Shown in pieces: positions 59,619 through 64,000 of a stretch of DNA of 64,000 nucleotides. Both the position numbers and the translations under genes were made by a program. The notes beneath the pieces were generated by a model. It did not search any database. It saw only the letters and a list, made by a program, of their open reading frames with translations, and was not told where the DNA came from. How positions within the stretch are numbered: the stretch's first letter is position 1; the number at the start of each line of letters is the position of its first letter. Source of the stretch: F23-D06 sp002392325 (lineage in GTDB: Bacteria; Bacteroidota; Bacteroidia; Bacteroidales; WCHB1-69); the NCBI GenBank assembly GCA_946624065.1, contig CAMORT010000001.1:62001-126000 (forward strand), given 5' to 3'.

Positions 59619-61466
59619 TTATTTCAGCAGTTTTTCGTTGTAGGACTTCAGACTTTCCAAAATATTGGTTCTCACATGGATAAAGTCTTCAGCGCCAGCT
59701 TCTTTCAGAGCGTCAATGCATTCGGTGGGATTGCCGGCCACGAGGAACGGGGTGTTCGGGAACTGGGCTTTGCACTGTTTGGCGGCCTCAACGCCGAGAG
59801 TGGCGTATTCCTCATCGGAACTGCACACCACAATCAAGGCGGGATTGACTTCCGCAACAGCTTTCACGCCCTCTTCCACGGTGGCGAAACCAGCGGGTTC
59901 CACAATCTCGTAACCCGCGCAACCGAAGAAGTTGGTGATAAAACCGGCGCGTGCCTGGCGCATGGCCAAGTTGCCCAACTTGAGCAGATAGACCTTCGGG
60001 CGACCGTTCTTTTCGGCATATTTCTCTGTGGCTAAACGGATTTCCTCAAAAGCAACTGCGCCGCGGTAGGTTTTCAAACCTTCATTTTCATCTTTCACAA
60101 CACGCTCAATCTTGTCGGCCATGTTTTCCTTGATGTTGGGATACTGGTTGGTGCCGAGCAGGATGTAGCGGCGGGTGGCGATGTCCATGTCGCGTTTCTG
60201 GCAGCTCTTCTCGATTTCGGCTTTCAGGGTGCCGTCCTCGATGGCTTTCAGGGCGCCACCGTTGGCCTCCACACTCTGGAACAGAGTCCAGGCGTGCTCC
60301 GCGATGGCGTTGGTGAGTGTTTCCACATAGTAAGAGCCGGCGGCGGGATCCACCACACGGTCCATAAAGGCTTCTTCTTTCAGAATCACCTGCACATTGC
60401 GGGCGATGCGGCGGGAGAACTCGTCGGACTCTTTGTAGGCCACATCAAAGGGCTGCAAGGAAATAGCGTCAGAACCGCCGATAACAGCGGACATGCCTTC
60501 CGTGGTGCTGCGCAACATGTTGACATACGGATCGTAAAGCGTTTTGTTCCAAGTGGATGCCACGGTGTTGATGCGGATTTTATACGCGCAGTCGCAAGTG
60601 GGTTTGTATTGTTCTACGATGGTGGACCAGAGCAAACGGGCGGCGCGCAACTTGGCGATTTCCATGAAATAGTTGGAACCCACAGACAAGGTGAGTTGTA
60701 TTCTGGAGGCGGCTTTCTCCATCTTTACACCATGTTCGGTGCAGAAAGCGAGGTATTCGTTGGCCAGCGCCAGCGTGTAACCCAACTCTTGCACGATGGT
60801 GGAACCGGCATTGTGCAGCACGATACCGTTCACATTGATGAGTTTGAAGTTCGGCATGTGGTCAACCATATTCAGCAGTTCCACAGCTTGCATCATATCC
60901 TCTTCTTGAGAGAAATAGAACTTGTTGTGTTTCAGTCGATAAATCAGCGGATCAAAGTTGATGCTGCCGGAAACCAGACTCTTGTCGTATCCCTTTTCTT
61001 CAATATAGCCAAGGAAATTCTTAACCAGTTCAATATAGTTTTTCACATGGTTGAATTGAACGCCGGTTTTGTTCAAATCGATGTCTTTCAACAGAGTTTC
61101 CAAAGCGGCTTTGTTTTCCAACTTGTTGGCATTAAAGGCGATGGAGGTAGCGCCGCGTTTCAGCGCGTCCACAGCGATGGCGTTGGCTTTCACCGGGTCG
61201 GCCTCTTCCACTTCTTGAACGATATCCCAGTGGTTATTGTCGGCCTTGGTTCCGCGGGTGTAAGGGAACTCGGCGGGCAATGTGTTGAGATAGTCAATAT
61301 CTTTCAGATTTTCAGCACGATAATAGGGGCGTACATTAAAGCCCTCATCGGTGCGCCAAACCAGTTTTTTCTCATAGTCAGCGCCTTTCAAATCTTTATT
61401 AATAGTAGCTTCCCATTGTTCAGTGGAAATGGGCGGAAATTCGGTGAACAGTTTTTCTTCAGCCAT
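59619..61466 (-). CDS. mutA: Methylmalonyl-CoA mutase, small (beta) subunit
   Basis: The 615-residue protein has the TIM-barrel mutase domain (for example YPYTRGTK-like FPYTRGTKADNNHWDIVQEVEEADP near 90, INVNGIVLHNAGSTIVQELGYTLALANEYL near 215). It also has a degenerate C-terminal B12-binding-like domain (about 480-615) that lacks the DxHxxG cobalamin motif. That loss marks the small subunit, which supports the catalytic MutB. The enzyme interconverts methylmalonyl-CoA and succinyl-CoA, in Bacteroidales usually for propionate formation. mutB normally follows, but here the next gene is BtuF-like. It has its own promoter. Confidence 0.95.
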   Translation of the reverse strand: MAEEKLFTEFPPISTEQWEATINKDLKGADYEKKLVWRTDEGFNVRPYYRAENLKDIDYLNTLPAEFPYTRGTKADNNHWDIVQEVEEADPVKANAIAVDALKRGATSIAFNANKLENKAALETLLKDIDLNKTGVQFNHVKNYIELVKNFLGYIEEKGYDKSLVSGSINFDPLIYRLKHNKFYFSQEEDMMQAVELLNMVDHMPNFKLINVNGIVLHNAGSTIVQELGYTLALANEYLAFCTEHGVKMEKAASRIQLTLSVGSNYFMEIAKLRAARLLWSTIVEQYKPTCDCAYKIRINTVASTWNKTLYDPYVNMLRSTTEGMSAVIGGSDAISLQPFDVAYKESDEFSRRIARNVQVILKEEAFMDRVVDPAAGSYYVETLTNAIAEHAWTLFQSVEANGGALKAIEDGTLKAEIEKSCQKRDMDIATRRYILLGTNQYPNIKENMADKIERVVKDENEGLKTYRGAVAFEEIRLATEKYAEKNGRPKVYLLKLGNLAMRQARAGFITNFFGCAGYEIVEPAGFATVEEGVKAVAEVNPALIVVCSSDEEYATLGVEAAKQCKAQFPNTPFLVAGNPTECIDALKEAGAEDFIHVRTNILESLKSYNEKLLK

Positions 61467-61490
61467 AATAGGGTTTTATTTTAACGGGTG

Positions 61491-61498
61491 CAAAGATA
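61491..61498 (-). promoter_or_regulatory. -7 promoter box for mutA
   Basis: TATCTTTG followed by CACCCG on minus, 24 nt before the mutA ATG; an exact consensus match. Confidence 0.75.
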
Positions 61499-61548
61499 CA
61501 AAATTAGTCAATAGTGAACCGTGAATAAGAGACAGAAAACATAATTCG

Positions 61549-62313
61549 TTACCTCACAATGCGCTTCATATCCTTTACCGTCACTTTCGGGTGGTGGTAT
61601 TGGTGCACTTTTGGCGTGGGCTTGCGGTTGAGTTCCACGGCCTGTTGCGGGCAGAAGTGGACGCAGGCGAGGCATTGCGTGCAGTTGTCGCCGCAATGGG
61701 CTTTGCCGTTGGTGAGGGTGATGTTGCCTTGCGGGCACACTTCGGCGCAAATGCCGCAACCTACGCACAGGTCGGCGTTAACGGCGGGTGTGAGCATCGG
61801 CAGCGTGCGGCGTTGCATACCAGGAAGTGCGCACAACGCGCCTATGGGCCCCCACCACGCATAGTGAAGACTGTGCGTGCCGGCGGCAATTTCTTCGGTA
61901 ATACGCTCCAGCCGTTCAGCGTATTTCTCGAACTTCCAGACCTGCTTGTTGGGGTCGCGCCCGAAGCCGACAGCGCTGTTGTCAGGTACACGGATTTTCT
62001 GACTGTATGCCAACGACAACCCTTTGTCAGCCAGTAGTTTTTGAACTGTGTGGATGGAATTTCCAGCCTGCGCGCCACAAGGGATGACGATGAAGACATA
62101 GGCATCTTTGGGCAACTGCAGTCGCGGCAGCAACTCCGTCACCGCCCGCGGCGCGTTGAACCAGTAGCTGGGATAGACCAGCCCGATGCGCCGCTCCTGC
62201 GACAAGTCGTGATGCACCGCCTGACTGAGCGGCATCACCGTTTCGTTGAGTTTTTCCGCTATATGCCGGCTGATGGCCAGGCTGTTGCCCGTACCCGAGA
62301 AATAAAGTATCAT
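61549..62313 (-). CDS. EFR1-type protein: flavodoxin-like domain fused to 2[4Fe-4S] ferredoxin
   Basis: The 254-residue protein opens MILYFSGTGNSLAISRHIAEKL, the FMN phosphate loop of a flavodoxin-like domain (about 1-150). It carries two [4Fe-4S] motifs near 183-225, CVGCGICAEVCPQG and CTQCLACVHFCPQQ. This matches the EFR1 family of anaerobes, redox proteins of unknown partner. The sequence is visibly GC-rich. It follows the glutathione peroxidase gene by 6 nt and so is probably cotranscribed with it, which suggests a role in oxidative stress or electron supply (inference). Confidence 0.9.
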   Translation of the reverse strand: MILYFSGTGNSLAISRHIAEKLNETVMPLSQAVHHDLSQERRIGLVYPSYWFNAPRAVTELLPRLQLPKDAYVFIVIPCGAQAGNSIHTVQKLLADKGLSLAYSQKIRVPDNSAVGFGRDPNKQVWKFEKYAERLERITEEIAAGTHSLHYAWWGPIGALCALPGMQRRTLPMLTPAVNADLCVGCGICAEVCPQGNITLTNGKAHCGDNCTQCLACVHFCPQQAVELNRKPTPKVHQYHHPKVTVKDMKRIVR

Positions 62314-62319
62314 AGCGTA

Positions 62320-62961
62320 TTACCTTAACATTTTTTCAATGTCCGCTTTCAAATCCGCCGGAGCCACCATCGGCTCAAAGCGAAGGATGGTTTTGCCGTC
62401 TTTTGAGATCAGAAACTTGCCGAAATTCCACTTGATAGCGTCGCCTTTCTCGAATCCGCTACCGGTTTTCTGATGAATCATCGTGAGTTGGTCGGCAAAT
62501 TTCTCGTATCCCTCAGGATATCCCTTGAACGGAGCTTTGGACTTAAGGAAGGTGTATAGCGGGCTCTCGTCTTTGCCGTTCACGTCGATTTTGTCAAATA
62601 AAGGGAAGGTGACATTGTAGTTGACGGAGCAAAAATCCAATATTTCCTCATTGGTGCCGGGTTCCTGTTCCAGAAACTGATTGCAAGGGAATGCCAGAAT
62701 CTCCAGTCCCTGATCTTTGTATTGCTTATAAAGAGTTTCAAGTCCCTCATACTGCGGAGTCAGGCCGCATTTGCTGGCCACATTGACGATGAGCAGCACT
62801 TTCCCTTCATAATTTTTCAGTGACACATCTTGGCCTTTGATGTCCTTGACGGTGAAGTCGTAGATGCTTTTTGAGTTTTTTTGGCCTATAGCATTCTGAC
62901 CAAAACAACCGGCAGATAGCATTATAGCAAGAATTGACAGAAATAAATTCAAATGTTTCAT
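62320..62961 (-). CDS. Glutathione-peroxidase-family thiol peroxidase (exported, lipoprotein-like signal)
   Basis: The 213-residue protein has an N-terminal signal with a candidate lipobox LSAGC near residue 19, so it probably acts in the periplasm or envelope. The peroxidase core shows the peroxidatic cysteine C65 in NVASKCGLTPQY (cysteine, not selenocysteine), Q95 in LAFPCNQF and W178-N179 in IKWNFGKFLI. Bacterial Cys-type members generally use thioredoxin rather than glutathione. It heads a two-gene unit with the EFR1 gene and has its own promoter. Confidence 0.94.
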   Translation of the reverse strand: MKHLNLFLSILAIMLSAGCFGQNAIGQKNSKSIYDFTVKDIKGQDVSLKNYEGKVLLIVNVASKCGLTPQYEGLETLYKQYKDQGLEILAFPCNQFLEQEPGTNEEILDFCSVNYNVTFPLFDKIDVNGKDESPLYTFLKSKAPFKGYPEGYEKFADQLTMIHQKTGSGFEKGDAIKWNFGKFLISKDGKTILRFEPMVAPADLKADIEKMLR

Positions 62962-62981
62962 ATTCTTTCGGTTTTAAATCA

Positions 62982-62989
62982 CAAAAATA
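62982..62989 (-). promoter_or_regulatory. -7 promoter box for the peroxidase-EFR1 unit
   Basis: TATTTTTG on minus, 20 nt before the peroxidase ATG. Confidence 0.65.
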
Positions 62990-63063
62990 CACTTTTTTAT
63001 GAAAGACATAAGTGTAGTTTGGCTTTTGAAGTTCTGATAATGTGAACCATAATAATGATCCAT

Positions 63064-64000
63064 TTACACTAAATCCCGGATTGTTTTGCCGACATTGATA
63101 AGGTGGTCTGCTACACGCTCGGAGTTTTGCGCCAAGGAGAGGTATTCGGCGCCAACAGAAGGTGTGCACACTCCCCGCACTAACCGCTCAATATGATGTT
63201 GCTCCATTGTCTCAGTGTAGTCATCTATCTGATCTTCAATCTGATTGGCTCGCTCAAGAGCTTCGAGGTCGAGTTTGTGATAAGCTAACAAAGTTTCTTT
63301 GTACAAGTTGAGAATCATCTGCTCCATTTTCCGGATTTCAGCAACGGCATCTTTCGAGAAAGTGGCGTTCTGTTCCTTCAGCGCGTCGGCATACTCGACG
63401 ATGTTTTCCGCATAGTCACCTATGCGCTCAAGGTCGCTTACGGTGCGTATCACGGAAGTGAGGTAGCGTTGGTCGAAACTGTTGAGTCGCCTGCCTGAAA
63501 GTTTCACCGTGTAGTTCACCAATTCCTTATTCAAATAATTAAGCAGTTTTTCAGTCTTTCTGAAATTATCTATTTCGCTGTAATCCAATGTGGTAACAAT
63601 GTGGATTGACCTTTGGAAATTTTGCAAAGCCAATTCGGCCATATTTTCGATTTCGGCTTTCAATTGGCGGATGGCGACCACAGGTGTGCTGAGCATTTGT
63701 TCGTTGAGGAATCGCAATTGTGGCTCGTCGTTTTTTTCTTCCGGAACATCTTTCACGATGCGGCAAGCCAGGTTCACCAAAATGTTGGTCAACGGCATGG
63801 CTACCAACATGGTGCAGATGTTGAACACCGTGTGGAACATGGCCAATTGCAACTGGGGTGCCGCGGGGAATATCTTTTCAAAGATGCTTCCAAAGTCCCA
63901 TGCTCCGCCAGTGAACACACGCAGCAGTAAGGCAATCAGCAGAAAGATGACAACGCCCATCACATTGAATATGAGGTGTATCGTTGCGGTTCGCTTGGCG
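63064..64000 (-). CDS. Na/Pi cotransporter family protein with C-terminal PhoU-like domain (5' end cut by window edge)
   Basis: The minus-strand frame is open at the right edge and the visible 311 residues are the C-terminal part. The first residues read TATIHLIFNVMGVVIFLLIALLL and QLQLAMFHTVFNICTMLVAMPL, the final membrane helices of the NptA/PNaS family with its characteristic HxxFN motif. After about residue 110 the sequence is soluble and helical (LNEQMLSTPVVAIRQLKAEIENMAELALQNF, VIRTVSDLERIGDYAENIVEYADAL), which is a PhoU-like domain. Such proteins import phosphate with sodium. The ATG at 63960 is internal, not the start. Confidence 0.92.
   Translation of the reverse strand, partial: AKRTATIHLIFNVMGVVIFLLIALLLRVFTGGAWDFGSIFEKIFPAAPQLQLAMFHTVFNICTMLVAMPLTNILVNLACRIVKDVPEEKNDEPQLRFLNEQMLSTPVVAIRQLKAEIENMAELALQNFQRSIHIVTTLDYSEIDNFRKTEKLLNYLNKELVNYTVKLSGRRLNSFDQRYLTSVIRTVSDLERIGDYAENIVEYADALKEQNATFSKDAVAEIRKMEQMILNLYKETLLAYHKLDLEALERANQIEDQIDDYTETMEQHHIERLVRGVCTPSVGAEYLSLAQNSERVADHLINVGKTIRDLV

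Noticed and set aside
60294..61484. 396-residue plus-strand frame antisense to mutA
   Set aside because: Mirror image of a conserved coding sequence; low-complexity His/Val/Phe-rich translation without motifs, and it runs through the mutA promoter.
61467..61548. Cobalamin riboswitch upstream of mutA
   Set aside because: The leader between the -7 box and the ATG is only about 20 nt, far too short for a cobalamin aptamer.
1..64000. CRISPR arrays, insertion sequences, prophage or integron structures
   Set aside because: No regularly spaced repeats, transposase, integrase or phage structural genes were seen; the only repeats are short spacer elements.

Overview
This 64 kb window comes from a Bacteroidota chromosome, most likely an anaerobic member of the order Bacteroidales. 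The evidence is the gene set (the type IX secretion proteins SprA, PorW and a PorP/SprF-like protein; a CHU_C sorting-type domain; RuvA next to SprA; BamA followed by OmpH paralogs; DUF6089 and DUF4837 proteins; methylmalonyl-CoA mutase small subunit) and the promoters. About twenty intergenic regions carry the Bacteroidota -7 box TAnnTTTG, usually TATCTTTG or TATTTTTG, some 20-55 nt before the start codon. Shine-Dalgarno sequences are mostly absent. No rRNA, IS element, prophage, CRISPR array or plasmid gene was seen, so this looks like ordinary core chromosome. No gene-free stretch exceeds about 270 nt.

Layout. 1-4.2 kb: a PorP/SprF-like outer-membrane protein cut by the left edge, rarA, a dCMP deaminase, a radical SAM protein and riboflavin synthase. 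4.3-8.1 kb: porW, a bactofilin and two AtpZ/AtpI-type membrane proteins, with no ATP synthase genes after them. 8.1-11.6 kb: a flavo-diiron protein and a one-chain NfnAB transhydrogenase. 11.7-16.3 kb: rfbB, a membrane-bound LytTR regulator with phased upstream repeats, an acyl-CoA ligase and ruvA. 16.4-29.2 kb: sprA, a lipoprotein, mltF-purD and a TonB-dependent receptor. 29.4 kb: tRNA-Asp. 29.5-33.2 kb, minus strand: an M20 amidohydrolase, rlmH, sufD and sufC. 33.3-42.2 kb: an AddA/RecB-like helicase-nuclease, prfA, uvrA, agmatinase and a beta-barrel protein. 42.2-45.6 kb, minus strand: lplA, rubrerythrin, cdaA and ptb. 45.7-48.6 kb: apt, ilvE and the infC-rpmI-rplT operon. 48.7-54.7 kb: the envelope cluster DUF6089-uppS-bamA-ompH x3. 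54.7-58.7 kb: a small ferredoxin missed by length cut-offs, dprA, a DUF4837 lipoprotein, and an ECF sigma factor followed by a membrane protein ending in a T9SS-type CHU_C domain. 58.7-64 kb, minus strand: a BtuF-like lipoprotein, mutA, an EFR1-type flavodoxin/ferredoxin, a glutathione peroxidase and a Na/Pi cotransporter cut by the right edge.

How it fits together. Three dispersed loci serve type IX secretion (PorP/SprF-like, PorW, SprA), and a fourth (sigma factor plus CHU_C-tailed membrane protein) could sense it. The flavo-diiron protein, NfnAB, rubrerythrin, ferredoxins and thiol peroxidase suggest an anaerobe that detoxifies oxygen and peroxide using reduced ferredoxin and NAD(P)H. MutA with an adjacent BtuF-like protein points to B12-dependent succinate/propionate metabolism, and Ptb to acyl-phosphate chemistry.

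The observations most worth following are the sigma/CHU_C pair, the three 20-bp-phased repeats upstream of the LytTR gene, the AtpZ/AtpI pair without ATP synthase, and the mirrored divergent promoters, especially the 11-bp-arm palindrome between ptb and apt. All functional calls come from reading motifs by eye; no database search was run.
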